From contig DLMG01000415.1 in assembly GCA_002479245.1 (NCBI GenBank), forward strand, positions 1 through 15,247: a DNA stretch of 15,247 nt, written 5' to 3'. This stretch comes from Verrucomicrobia subdivision 3 bacterium UBA7542. GTDB taxonomy: Bacteria > Verrucomicrobiota > Verrucomicrobiia > Limisphaerales > UBA11358. The position numbers and the translations under genes are program-made. How positions within the stretch are numbered: the stretch's first letter is position 1; each line of letters opens with the position of its first letter. Shown here piece by piece: positions 1-7,445 of this stretch. The notes below the pieces were generated by a model. That model was given only the letters and a program-made list of their open reading frames with translations. It searched no databases and was not told where the DNA came from.

Positions 1-80
1 GCGGCTGCGCCGCACTCGACTTCGGGTTAAAAGAATTTTTTACTGCATGGATACGACCGAAGCTTGAACTCCAATCTGGA

Positions 81-1526
81 TCACCACGAATAATGCACCG
101 TGTAAGTCCCCGTGCGCTCCTCGTCGGGCTTCATCGGCACGCGGAATTCGATGGTCTGGGCATCGGTTTTCTTGAAGTCGTCTGACTTGGCCGTGATTTC
201 CCAGTTGTTCCAGCGATAGAGATGTTCGACCACCCGGATTTCCACCGGCTCCTTTTTGCGGTTGCGCAATTTGATCTCGAACGATTCATCCAGCCACTTG
301 TCGCCGTTGTCCACGCGGAAATTGGTCTGCTTGCGTTCGCCCACCAGGTCGAAGGCGTTGCCGGTGGTTACGCGTATGGTCTCGTTGCGCGGCGTGTGGT
401 CAATCATGTCCTCGCCCACAAATTCCATCTGGCCGTCGGCGTCACGGCGATAAAACCGCAGTTTGCCCTTTGGCAGCGCGATGCCGAGATGATTCGTCTC
501 CGCGTTCACGAACTCGCGCATCACCCGGACCTTCTTGTTGCCCTGCGTGCCGTAACCACGGTCGCTGTTCAGCCCGCCGTAAAAGCGGTAGCCCGATTCT
601 GCGCCGTCATAAATGTAAATCACCGGCGCTTTCACATCCGTGGCGCGGACGAATTCCACCTGCTTGGTCTCGCGGTCGAGCAACGTCGTGGTCCGTGCCA
701 GCGAATAAAGATGAAATTCATCAAATGCCTTTTCTGTGACAGCAGGAGCGGCTGTAGCCATATCCATCATTTTCATCACCCGACCGGCCGCCATTGGATA
801 ATTCTGTGGCTGGATTTTATTCACATCACCGGCCATCAATTTGATTCTGGCGTCACGGAACGTCTTGCCGCTCTGGTTGTTCATCGTCACCCAGCCGATC
901 AAATCCACCGTGTCGCCCTTCTCCGGCGAGACGAGGTTGTAATCCGCCTCCCAGGTGAAACCGCCGGTGATGTAGCTGACCTCGGCGTCGAATTTGCCCG
1001 GCTGGTCGGATTGCAGCAGCCAGTTCAGCGTCGGCTTGAGCACCGTGTCATCGCCCAGATCGGGAAACAGCGGGGTTCCGGGCAGGGTGAACTGCAATTT
1101 GCCGTTCACCTCGATGATGGGCTGTTCCGAACCGCCACCTGGCACGTAACCGCTGCGAATGATTTTACCCGGAATAAATTCACGCGACTGCGTGTTATCC
1201 TTCATCCGGCTGTTTTGAAAATCAATCGTCTTGCCCTCGAACAGCGACAGCAGCAATTCCTGGGTGACGGGGTCGTTGCGATAGTTTTGTTCCCAGATCT
1301 GGAGCGAATGTTTGCCGGCCGGGTCGCGCAAAATCACCGAGTCCGGCTCGACGCGCGCCGTGGCGTCGGCGTAACGCACGTTGTTGACGCCGGATTTGAG
1401 GTCGAGCGGGACGGTGTCGCGCACGACGGCGAAGTTCTGGTTGTAGATGGTCAACGCTGGCTCGGCGCCGAAGATTGCCTGCGCCATCAAGCCGGCTAAA
1501 CTGGCGATGGAGATGATTTTTTTCAT
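81..1526 (-). CDS. Secreted DUF4139 domain protein
   Basis: Exported protein of unknown function, 481 residues. The start chosen is the ATG that gives a classic signal peptide: MKKIISIASL, then a hydrophobic stretch to about residue 20 and a likely cleavage after FGA. An upstream extension in the same frame lacks any signal character. The middle contains the DUF4139 hallmark, with GGFTWEADYNLV at about 188-199, GWVTMNNQSGKTF at about 211-223 and IKLMAGDVNK following. The C-terminal half is beta-rich and ends in TYTVHYSW. DUF4139 proteins are widespread and their role is not established; a periplasmic location is inferred from the signal peptide. There is no recognisable Shine-Dalgarno site. 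It lies 352 bp downstream of mqnC on the same strand, with palindromic repeats between, so cotranscription is doubtful. The frame is intact. Confidence 0.9.
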   Translation of the reverse strand: MKKIISIASLAGLMAQAIFGAEPALTIYNQNFAVVRDTVPLDLKSGVNNVRYADATARVEPDSVILRDPAGKHSLQIWEQNYRNDPVTQELLLSLFEGKTIDFQNSRMKDNTQSREFIPGKIIRSGYVPGGGSEQPIIEVNGKLQFTLPGTPLFPDLGDDTVLKPTLNWLLQSDQPGKFDAEVSYITGGFTWEADYNLVSPEKGDTVDLIGWVTMNNQSGKTFRDARIKLMAGDVNKIQPQNYPMAAGRVMKMMDMATAAPAVTEKAFDEFHLYSLARTTTLLDRETKQVEFVRATDVKAPVIYIYDGAESGYRFYGGLNSDRGYGTQGNKKVRVMREFVNAETNHLGIALPKGKLRFYRRDADGQMEFVGEDMIDHTPRNETIRVTTGNAFDLVGERKQTNFRVDNGDKWLDESFEIKLRNRKKEPVEIRVVEHLYRWNNWEITAKSDDFKKTDAQTIEFRVPMKPDEERTGTYTVHYSW

Positions 1527-1737
1527 GGATTTGTGTTTTTGTTTAATTAACACCGCGAAAGGCGGCGGGTTGTCATAGTGATGTAAAAGTCTCGTAAAAA
1601 ATTCTTCCGTTCTCCCGGGGCAAAGAATGAAAGCGGGCGTTTTCATAACCGGCCTGGCTGATGCCATGTCATAACTGATTCAGAGGACGGCGTCCCGCAA
1701 AAAATACTCACAATCCCCCGGGTAGGACGCCCAGAAA

Positions 1738-1756
1738 CACAGGCCGGAGGCCTGTG
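1738..1756. repeat. REP-like palindrome A (GGA loop)
   Basis: Perfect 8-bp inverted repeat CACAGGCC / GGCCTGTG around the triloop GGA. It lies in the gap between mqnC and the DUF4139 gene. The 14-base right part GCCGGAGGCCTGTG recurs at 1860-1873. Likely a REP-type extragenic palindrome; a role in mRNA stability or termination is only inferred. Confidence 0.7.
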
Positions 1757-1820
1757 CCACATTGGGTGCGCTTTTGACCGGGTCAGTCCCAGCAAGGTCG
1801 GCGATGCGGAAGATTTGTGG

Positions 1821-1839
1821 CACAGACCTCTGGTCTGTG
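1821..1839. repeat. REP-like palindrome B (TCT loop)
   Basis: Perfect 8-bp inverted repeat CACAGACC / GGTCTGTG around the triloop TCT. Its sequence is close to palindrome A, with ACAGACC in place of ACAGGCC. The flanks of A and B are inverted relative to each other (GTGCCACA after A, TGTGGCAC running into B), so the two form a head-to-head pair resembling a BIME. Confidence 0.65.
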
Positions 1840-1859
1840 TCTTTGGCATCCGCACACTC

Positions 1860-1877
1860 GCCGGAGGCCTGTGCTAC
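1860..1877. repeat. Partial copy of palindrome A next to the mqnC stop
   Basis: The 18 bases starting GCCGGAGGCCTGTG match 1743-1760 at 17 positions but lack the left palindrome arm. The copy ends one base before the mqnC stop codon (1879-1881), so the repeat cluster reaches the very end of the gene. Confidence 0.6.
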
Positions 1878-1878
1878 T

Positions 1879-3054
1879 TCAGTTCACCAACCGGTACCAG
1901 TTGTCGCGCTGGTGCGGCTCGTAGCCGAGGTCCTGAATGAGCCGGTGCATGTCGGCCACGGTCATGCGGAACGTGGTACCGGCCTGGCTGACGACGTTTT
2001 CCTCGATCATGATGCTGCCGAGATCGTTCGCGCCGAACTTGAGGGCAACCTGGCCGATTTCCTGGCCTTGTGTCACCCACGAACTTTGCACATTCGTGAA
2101 ATTGTCGAGGTATATCCGGCCCAGCGCCTGCGTCCGCAAATACTCGTGCGCCCCGACGGTCGGCGCTTTGAGCTTTGTGTGCTCAGCCTGAAACGTCCAG
2201 CAGATGAACGCGGTGAAATTCCCGTAGCGTGCTGCCGGGATCTTGCCGGCAGAACCAACTTCGCCTTTGGTTTGAACTTCCGGCAGGATGCCGGAAGCAC
2301 GTTGATTGGATTTGTCCTGCTGCGTACGCAGTCGCTCCAGATGTTCGATGCGGTCTTCAATCGTCTCCACGTGACCGAACATCATCGTCGCGCTGGAATT
2401 CAATCCCAACCGGTGCGCCACGTCCATCACTTCGAGCCAGTCATCGCTCATCGCCTTGAGCGGTGAAACTTTCTGGCGCACGCGGTCCACCAAGATTTCC
2501 CCGCCGCCGCCGGGAATCGAGCCCAGCCCGGCCTTCACGAAATCGCCGATGATTTTGTCCAGCGGTTCGTTGAACACCTCGCGGAAGTGGATAAACTCGC
2601 TGGGGCTGAATCCGTGGATGTTGACCTGCGGCCATTTCGTTTTGATGTGCGAGAGCAAATCGAGATACCATTGCTTGGTCAGCTTGGGATGGTGCCCGCC
2701 CTGCATCAAAATCTGCGTGCCTCCCAGCGCGACGGTCTCCTCTATCTTTTTGTCCATCTCGTCGAGCGTGATGACATAGGCGTCGGCGTCCTTTTCCGTC
2801 CGATAAAACGCGCAGAACTTGCAATAGACGTTGCAGACGTTGGTGTAATTGACATTGCGATCAATCTGATAAGTGACGATGTCGTTGCCGCGGCCGTTGA
2901 AATCCTTCGCCTTGGCGAGCTGGCGGCGGCGGTCGGCGAGCGCGCCGAGCTCCTCCAGCGGCAGGGAATACAGCCGCAACGCATCGGCCGGGTTGATGCG
3001 CCGGCCGTCCCAAACCTTTTGCAGCAACCCGTCCAGTGAAGCGTCGTAAATCAC
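1879..3054 (-). CDS. mqnC: Dehypoxanthine futalosine cyclase (radical SAM), menaquinone futalosine pathway
   Basis: Cytosolic radical SAM enzyme that cyclises dehypoxanthine futalosine in the futalosine route to menaquinone. The radical SAM cluster motif CNVYCKFC gives cysteines 74, 78 and 81. Other family marks are GGTQILMQGGHHP at about 111-123, HGFSPSEF at about 147-154, SIPGGGGEILVDRVR at about 179-193, MMFGHVET at 224-231 and the C-terminal RQRDNWY-like end (HQRDNWYRLVN). The start is GTG. At 391 residues it is longer than I expect for the family. The excess is a block of about 28 codons (residues about 250-277) between a helix ending RLRTQQDKS and the conserved strand GNFTAFICWTFQ. That block is encoded by a palindromic element, entered separately. 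Reading is continuous through it, so the gene is probably functional. No other mqn gene is in the window. Confidence 0.94.
   Translation of the reverse strand: MIYDASLDGLLQKVWDGRRINPADALRLYSLPLEELGALADRRRQLAKAKDFNGRGNDIVTYQIDRNVNYTNVCNVYCKFCAFYRTEKDADAYVITLDEMDKKIEETVALGGTQILMQGGHHPKLTKQWYLDLLSHIKTKWPQVNIHGFSPSEFIHFREVFNEPLDKIIGDFVKAGLGSIPGGGGEILVDRVRQKVSPLKAMSDDWLEVMDVAHRLGLNSSATMMFGHVETIEDRIEHLERLRTQQDKSNQRASGILPEVQTKGEVGSAGKIPAARYGNFTAFICWTFQAEHTKLKAPTVGAHEYLRTQALGRIYLDNFTNVQSSWVTQGQEIGQVALKFGANDLGSIMIEENVVSQAGTTFRMTVADMHRLIQDLGYEPHQRDNWYRLVN
2228..2301. repeat. Palindromic element inserted in frame within mqnC
   Basis: A 74-bp imperfect palindrome inside a coding sequence. The outer arms, 2228-2252 and 2277-2301, match as inverted repeats over 25 bases with four mismatches (both ends read CGTGCT inward). 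Each arm is itself a hairpin: CTGCCGG (2232-2238) with CCGGCAG (2246-2252), and CTTCCGGCA (2277-2285) with TGCCGGAAG (2289-2297) around a GGA loop. The centre has a third pair, AACCAA (2253-2258) with TTGGTT (2267-2272). On the coding strand it is open and adds about 28 codons (about 84 bp with flanking bases, roughly 2224-2307), a multiple of three. The encoded peptide includes ASGILPEVQ and SAGKIPAAR and has no counterpart in the MqnC family as I know it. The GGA triloop is shared with palindrome A downstream. Confidence 0.85.
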
Positions 3055-3168
3055 AGCTTGAAGCTAACTTATCCGCGTTTTCAAGACAATCGCCAAGCCG
3101 TGGTCCGGAAGAAGCCGGGTTGGTTTCGATTTTCTTTCTGCCCGGCTTGTGCCAATAATCAGGGATTT

Positions 3169-3412
3169 ATGAATGGAGTTGTGACTCCGGCATCGCGGAC
3201 GACGCGACCGGAGAAGTCATTCGAACTGGCCATCTTTGCCGCGATGATTGCGGGCGCCTGCACGTTTCTGAACGTGTATTGCACACAGCCGTTGCTGCCT
3301 TTTTTCCAGCGCCTTTTCCACGCTTCCGAAATCGAGGTCAGGCGTCGGCTTGTTTGCCGCCACCAGCCTGTTCACCCTGATCCTGGGGCTGGCCGTTGAC
3401 ACGGTCATTTGA
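3169..3412 (+). pseudogene. Remnant of an MFS transporter gene with internal deletion
   Basis: The N-terminal part, from ATG 3169, reads as the start of a major facilitator transporter: a short tail, then FELAIFAAMIAGACTFLNVY and TQPLLPFFQRLFHASEIEV, which is the first membrane helix and loop of YnfM-like drug or sugar efflux proteins. At about 3333-3342 the family similarity stops. The original frame runs into arginine-rich nonsense and ends at 3399. One base over, a frame reads GVGLFAATSLFTLILGLAVD and ends with TGA at 3410-3412, which looks like a terminal membrane helix. The simplest reading is loss of most of the gene, leaving both ends fused out of frame. Assigning the second piece to the same transporter is inference. 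It is divergent from mqnC and convergent with the TPR gene, 14 bp away. Confidence 0.75.
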
Positions 3413-3426
3413 AATGGTTGCCGGGG

Positions 3427-3969
3427 TCAGCGCCCGCGGCGGAATTTTTCCGATTCGATGGTAGCCAGCTTTTGGCAAACCTCCTTGACGACGTCCATTT
3501 TTTTCAAGGCCTTCGCCGCGGTGGCTTTGTGCAGATAAGCCTCCACCAGTTTTGGATCCAGCGAGAGGGCCCGGTCGGCATATTCCAGCGCCTTGTGATG
3601 ATGCCCCATTCTGCCGGCCATCGTGGCCAGGTTCGACCATGCGAGTTTATTGTGTGGATCCATTTTCAAACCCTGCTCCAGGCAGCGGATGCCCTCGCTT
3701 GGGCGCCGCAATTTTTCGCAGAGCAGCCCCCCCAAGTTGTTCCACACCCGGGCATCGGTCGTTTCCAACGCCAGCGCCCCCCGATAAGCCGTTTCCGCCA
3801 TTGCAAATTGTCCCATCCCGCTCAAGCCCAAGCCGATGTAGTACAGCGCCTGGTAATCGGACGGGTCTTTTTCTCGCCATTTTTGTGCGAATGCCAGCAC
3901 TTCCGGCCACAATTCCTTTTCACACATTCCATGGGCAATTTTGCCCTTTGCTTTTGCGTTCGTTTCCAT
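3427..3969 (-). CDS. Tetratricopeptide repeat protein
   Basis: A 180-residue soluble protein built almost wholly of TPR units. Repeats run at about 38-70 (ALYYIGLGLSGMGQFAMAET region), 71-105 (VWNNLGGLLCEKLRRPSEGI), 106-139 (AWSNLATMAGRMGHHHKALE, ending ALSLDP) and a weaker one at 140-170. Such proteins mediate protein contacts; no enzymatic domain is visible and the partner is unknown. The start METNAKAKG is chosen because the longer upstream frame only overlaps the transporter gene in another frame. There is no signal peptide. It lies 98 bp downstream of the BASS transporter gene on the same strand, so cotranscription is possible. The C-terminus is basic (EKFRRGR). Confidence 0.85.
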   Translation of the reverse strand: METNAKAKGKIAHGMCEKELWPEVLAFAQKWREKDPSDYQALYYIGLGLSGMGQFAMAETAYRGALALETTDARVWNNLGGLLCEKLRRPSEGIRCLEQGLKMDPHNKLAWSNLATMAGRMGHHHKALEYADRALSLDPKLVEAYLHKATAAKALKKMDVVKEVCQKLATIESEKFRRGR

Positions 3970-4067
3970 ATTAAAAAACTTCAAGCTAACAACAGCCAAC
4001 CCCTTCGACGACAAAAAATGGGCGGCTTTTCTCTGGCTCTCGCAGAACCCCAAATGCGAGCGTTGGC

Positions 4068-5030
4068 CTATTTGCGCACCGTCCCGGTCACGCCGAAGCG
4101 GGGCGAAGGCGGACGCAACCGCCAAACGCCCGCGAGCAGGCTGCCGATGACTGAATGAAACGTCGCCGAAATCGCGCAAGGCAGTGCCGTCAACGGCATT
4201 TGTGCAAAATGTTCTCGGGCCAGCGCCGCGCCGAGTCCGGAGTTCTGCATGCCCACCTCCACGGAAATCGTGCGGCTGGTCAGTTCGTCGCAGCGCAGCA
4301 GCCGGCTGGAAAAGTACCCGAGGAAAAATCCGCCGGTATGCAACAGGAAAACCGCCAGCATCAGTTCGCCGCCCGACCGTTTGAAATCCGCCGCGCTGCC
4401 GCCGATGATGCTGGCGCAGATAAGCGTGATGGTCAGCACTGAAATCAGCGGCGACACCGGCAGGATGAATTTCACGAACCTCGGCAGGCAGCGGTTCAGC
4501 GCCACGCCAATGATCACCGGTGCCAGCACGATTTTCACCGTGCTCAGAAACAGACCCAGCGCGTCCACCGGCACGTATTTGCCCGCCAACCATTTTGCCA
4601 GCAGCGGCGTCATCAAAATTGCGCCGAGCGTTGAACACATCGTCATCAACACCGACAACGCGACGTTCGACCGCGCGATGTAGTTGACCACGTTCGACGC
4701 CGTGCCGCACGGACAGCAGGACACGAGAATCAGGCCGACGGCGAACGGCGTTTCGAGTCGGAGCAGATGCGCAATGCTCCAGCCGAGGAACGGCATGATG
4801 GCGTAATGGGCAACAAAGCCGATGCCGACCGCGCGTGGCATTCTCAACACCTTTTTGAAATCGTCCACGCTCAACGTGATGCCCATGCCCAGCATGATGA
4901 CCGCAAGTCCCCACGTGATGAAATCGCCGCTGAACCATGTGAACCAGTTGGGATGAACCAACGCCAGCGCGCCGCCGAGCAAAACCCAGAGAGGAAAGAG
5001 ATTGGTCAGGATGGAAAGCAGGCGGTTCAT
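4068..5030 (-). CDS. BASS-family sodium-dependent transporter (bile acid:sodium symporter fold)
   Basis: Integral membrane protein of 320 residues, the usual size for the BASS/SBF family, which uses sodium to import organic acids. Family signatures are GMGITLSVDDF at 48-58, CCPCGTASNVVNYIARSNVA at 105-124 and EVGMQNSGLG at 258-267; the last two correspond to the crossed-helix regions that bind sodium in the family. About nine or ten hydrophobic segments are visible from residue 8 to 303. The hydrophilic tail RLRPPSPRFGVTGTVRK follows the last helix. The stop is TAG. Substrate cannot be read from sequence; the family includes transporters of bile acids, pantothenate, pyruvate and 2-keto acids. 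It lies 75 bp downstream of the response regulator gene, same strand. The gene is intact. Confidence 0.92.
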   Translation of the reverse strand: MNRLLSILTNLFPLWVLLGGALALVHPNWFTWFSGDFITWGLAVIMLGMGITLSVDDFKKVLRMPRAVGIGFVAHYAIMPFLGWSIAHLLRLETPFAVGLILVSCCPCGTASNVVNYIARSNVALSVLMTMCSTLGAILMTPLLAKWLAGKYVPVDALGLFLSTVKIVLAPVIIGVALNRCLPRFVKFILPVSPLISVLTITLICASIIGGSAADFKRSGGELMLAVFLLHTGGFFLGYFSSRLLRCDELTSRTISVEVGMQNSGLGAALAREHFAQMPLTALPCAISATFHSVIGSLLAGVWRLRPPSPRFGVTGTVRK

Positions 5031-5105
5031 CCCGCAGTCGTTTGCGTGTCAACGCTCTTCAACGGGTCCATTGCATTCTGGCGATCAACGGCCCATTGGG
5101 ATGAG

Positions 5106-5549
5106 CTATTTGCTTCTGCCGGTCACGGTATCGAGCGCTTCGAACAGCAGGGGCATTTTAAACGGCTTCCAAAGCACTATCCCGCGCACCTCCTGAATGA
5201 ACTGGGCGATCTTCGGATTGTCCTGGTGTCCGGTCATGAAGACGAACCGCTTGCACAGGTGTGGGCGGGCACGCTGGACAGCCAGATAAAACATGTCTCC
5301 GGGGAAGTTCGGCATCACCATGTCGCACACGATGGCGTCGAAGTCTGAGTGGAGTATCTTTTGCACCCCTTCGACACCGCTGGGCACAACAGTAACGCTG
5401 TAATTCTGCCCTTCGAGCGTGTCCTTCAACGCTTCGGCGAAAGCGGCGTTGTCCTCCAAGACCAGGACGGTCTGGCGTTTGGAACTCAATGGGTCGTCGG
5501 GGATTTCGTGCGTCCTCGGTTCCTGCGGCTTCAAATCGTTTTCTTGCAT
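5106..5549 (-). CDS. Single-domain response regulator (CheY-like receiver)
   Basis: A 147-residue protein with a hydrophilic N-terminal tail of about 26 residues and one receiver domain. The acidic pocket is VLEDN (E32, D33), the phospho-acceptor is D76 in IVCDMVMP, the switch threonine is T106 in FMTGHQD and the invariant lysine is K128 in LWKPF. No output domain follows, so it would act by protein contact, as CheY-type regulators do. No histidine kinase is in the window, so its partner is unknown. It sits between an upstream membrane protein gene (234-bp gap) and the transporter gene (75-bp gap) on the same strand. The stop is TAG. All catalytic residues are present and the frame is intact. 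Confidence 0.93.
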   Translation of the reverse strand: MQENDLKPQEPRTHEIPDDPLSSKRQTVLVLEDNAAFAEALKDTLEGQNYSVTVVPSGVEGVQKILHSDFDAIVCDMVMPNFPGDMFYLAVQRARPHLCKRFVFMTGHQDNPKIAQFIQEVRGIVLWKPFKMPLLFEALDTVTGRSK

Positions 5550-5630
5550 TTTTCTGACGGGCGGTTCGGGTTAACAATCGGCATACATATCAAGTGTCAA
5601 TTTAAGAATAGGTCAACCGACCCGCCTCCG

Positions 5631-5685
5631 GCAAGGAGAAATCCTTGCTAAACATTCTAAGTTTGATGTTGGATGTTCGATGTTT
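5631..5685. repeat. Perfect hairpin with GAAA loop and a GATGTTN heptamer array
   Basis: In the 234-bp gap between the membrane protein and response regulator genes lies a perfect 7-bp stem, GCAAGGA (5631-5637) with TCCTTGC (5642-5648), closed by GAAA. It is followed at 5665-5685 by three tandem 7-mers GATGTTG, GATGTTC, GATGTTT. No gene is visible in the gap. Function unknown; there is no U-tract on either side, so this is not an obvious terminator. Confidence 0.6.
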
Positions 5686-5783
5686 CAGTTGCAGCTACAT
5701 GAAGAGATTTCAAAAGCGTCGTGTTTCTTCCCGTCGGAGAAGTCGGGGATGTGATATGGCCGCTTTCGGCAGAAAGCCCCGGT

Positions 5784-6626
5784 TCAAAGCTCCAGCTTTG
5801 GTCCTCGTGCCCAGAGAAGGTTTTTCAGTCCGAACAGTTCCAGTGCGAACGGGATGTAGCCGCCGTAACCGAGCAGCGGCATTTCGAAAACGTGCAGGAA
5901 CTGCGCGCCCGGCGTGTGATAAATCCATTGCGGCCAGGACCAGTAATTCCACATCTCCCAGAAAAATCCGCAGATCAGCGCGCCGAGTGACAACGAAATC
6001 ACCGGCCGCCAGTCGCCGTGTTGCAGCCACTCCAGAAAATGCGGCCGGTCCAGCCAACGGTTCGCCGGCTCGAAGATGAACACCAGTGAAATCCAGACCA
6101 GCGGGTAGAAAAATTTCGGCCAAGCCAGCGTCAATGCCAGCATGGCCAGGCCGGCGAACAGCAAACCGAGACCAACCCGTGGCGTGTCCGGGACGCGCGC
6201 ACCGGCCCGCAGCGATTTCACCCGGCGGAATGTCCGCACGAGTTCCGCGGTTTCAAACACGGCCGGCATCACGGTGGAAAAGGACAGCGTGCAAAGCGCG
6301 TAGTATTCGAGCGGGGTAAACGAGCCGGCGCCGAGATATTCCCAGTTGCCCGTCCGCCGATTGATGATTTCAAACAGCCACCAGGCCGGCACGGACAGTA
6401 TGAAGAGCAGGACGAACCCCTTGCGCGAACGCGTCCACAACGACGTGCCGGCGCGCCACCGGACCAGCGCGTCCATCACCAGGATGTAACCCAGCCACAG
6501 TGGGAAGAACAGGTAGGCCGTGCGCAGGCCGGGCAGCGTCCAGTTCAGCGGCCAGCACATCGCCAGCAGGAGCAATCCCAGCCAGCCTTGTGGCGCCATC
6601 CGCGGCAGTTGTCGTGCAGCATCCAT
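5784..6626 (-). CDS. Uncharacterised multi-pass membrane protein
   Basis: A 280-residue protein with about eight hydrophobic helices, near residues 14-31, 37-55, 70-88, 105-126, 150-168, 171-187, 207-226 and 247-271. Conserved-looking polar motifs near or inside helices are WWLFEIINRRTGNWEY (82-97), FIFEPANRWLDR (183-194), CGFFWEMWNYWSWPQW (219-234) and FEMPLLGYGGYIPFALELF (247-265). I recognise it as a recurring unknown family but know no function. The WEMWN and GYGGYIPFALE pattern, with acidic residues buried beside aromatic ones, hints at an enzyme in the membrane rather than a plain transporter; this is speculation. It is transcribed divergently from the gene starting at 6755. The stop is TGA. 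No damage is visible. Confidence 0.85.
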   Translation of the reverse strand: MDAARQLPRMAPQGWLGLLLLAMCWPLNWTLPGLRTAYLFFPLWLGYILVMDALVRWRAGTSLWTRSRKGFVLLFILSVPAWWLFEIINRRTGNWEYLGAGSFTPLEYYALCTLSFSTVMPAVFETAELVRTFRRVKSLRAGARVPDTPRVGLGLLFAGLAMLALTLAWPKFFYPLVWISLVFIFEPANRWLDRPHFLEWLQHGDWRPVISLSLGALICGFFWEMWNYWSWPQWIYHTPGAQFLHVFEMPLLGYGGYIPFALELFGLKNLLWARGPKLEL

Positions 6627-6754
6627 CGTTTAACCGACAAAAAATAACCGGCGGCGTTCGGTTTGGGAAGCTGGGGAACAATGGCTGCGTGGAAAAAATG
6701 AGGCGGCACTCGCGCCCCTTTTTGTATTTCGCCTACAAACGCGGCACCACCGAC

Positions 6755-7225
6755 ATGAAGCACTACGAGAGTTCCGATTGGAACTTCGCGCTGGATATCC
6801 CCAGGCGCTGGAATTCTTTCCCGCCCGTGCCCACTAACAGCCCCAATGAGGTGATCCGCTTCGCGTCGCGTGAGGACGGCAACCACCTCTTGATCATCTT
6901 TCGGCAGCCTCACGATCCCAAATAGTCCCTCAAGGAGCTCTCCGATCAGGTACACCCGGTTCTGGCCAGCAGGGGCTTCGGGAACTTTACCCCCGCCGAA
7001 ACGACCATCAGGTCGAGGGCGGCGCTGATGTTTGACTTCGACAAACCCCAAGGTGATGGAACTTGGAGCTGCCGCCACTACTTCGTCGCAGAGGGCACGC
7101 TCGGGTACACTCTGGGGTTCGGCACGACCAACAGGGCCGGCATGTTCGAATTGTACGACCGCATGGCCAAAAGCTTTGAAATCCTTGCAGAGTCAACTTC
7201 GTCGTTGCCCGATCTGAGACCGTGA
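6755..7225 (+). pseudogene. Small soluble protein gene interrupted by one in-frame TAG
   Basis: From ATG 6755 the frame encodes MKHYESSDWNFALDIPRRWN and on to FRQPHDPK, then a TAG at 6923-6925. The same frame continues without a break as SLKELSDQVHPVLASRGFGN, a middle part with SRAALMFDFDKPQGDG and YFVAEGTLGYTLGFGTTNRA, and ends FELYDRMAKSFEILAE plus a short tail at TGA 7223-7225. Without the amber codon it would be a 156-residue protein. The composition (short N-terminal strand, ALDIP, then YTLGFGTT near a C-terminal helix) resembles small PsbP/DcrB-like proteins, but this is weak. No signal peptide is seen. The stop falls between QPHDPK and SLKEL, where a lysine or glutamine codon would fit. 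A downstream restart at ATG 7028 would give only the last third. Confidence 0.75.
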
Positions 7226-7445
7226 TCGCTCAGGTGGAAAGTCCAGCCCGTTAAGAATGGGGGTCTTCAAATGAGCTTCAAACGGCTTATGGGACCGCCC
7301 AACCATCGCGCTGCACTCGACGCCGGGCGTGCGATCTGTTTCCCACCCCCAGCGCCTTTTGCAGCCTGCGCCGTCGCGGATGCCTTCGCGCCTTGCTTTC
7401 TTTTTTATCCTCGTCATTCCAGCTCCTTTCAGCAAAATTGAATCC

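Noticed and set aside
1..30. GCGGC-TGC-GCCGC hairpin and the similar GCACTCGAC at about 7310
   Set aside because: Only a 5-bp stem and a 9-base match; too short to call a repeat family from this window.
222..1499. 425-codon plus-strand frame across the DUF4139 gene
   Set aside because: Antisense shadow of a recognisable secreted protein; the translation is histidine- and valine-rich with no domain.
2228..2301. CRISPR array or IS element inside mqnC
   Set aside because: No regularly spaced direct repeats and no transposase; the structure is a single compact palindrome within an open frame.
1762..2466. 234-codon plus-strand frame across the end of mqnC
   Set aside because: Antisense to the conserved mqnC coding sequence and has no recognisable motif.
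3970..5052. Upstream part of the long minus-strand frame that ends with the TPR protein
   Set aside because: It overlaps the BASS transporter in another frame and is arginine- and histidine-rich; only the last 180 codons are a real protein.
5762..5777. GCTTTC / GAAAGC hairpin after the membrane protein gene as a terminator
   Set aside because: Six-pair stem with no T tract on the minus strand; not convincing.
7226..7445. Possible gene in the gap before the NADAR gene
   Set aside because: Only extensions of neighbouring frames are open; no start, motif or repeat stands out.
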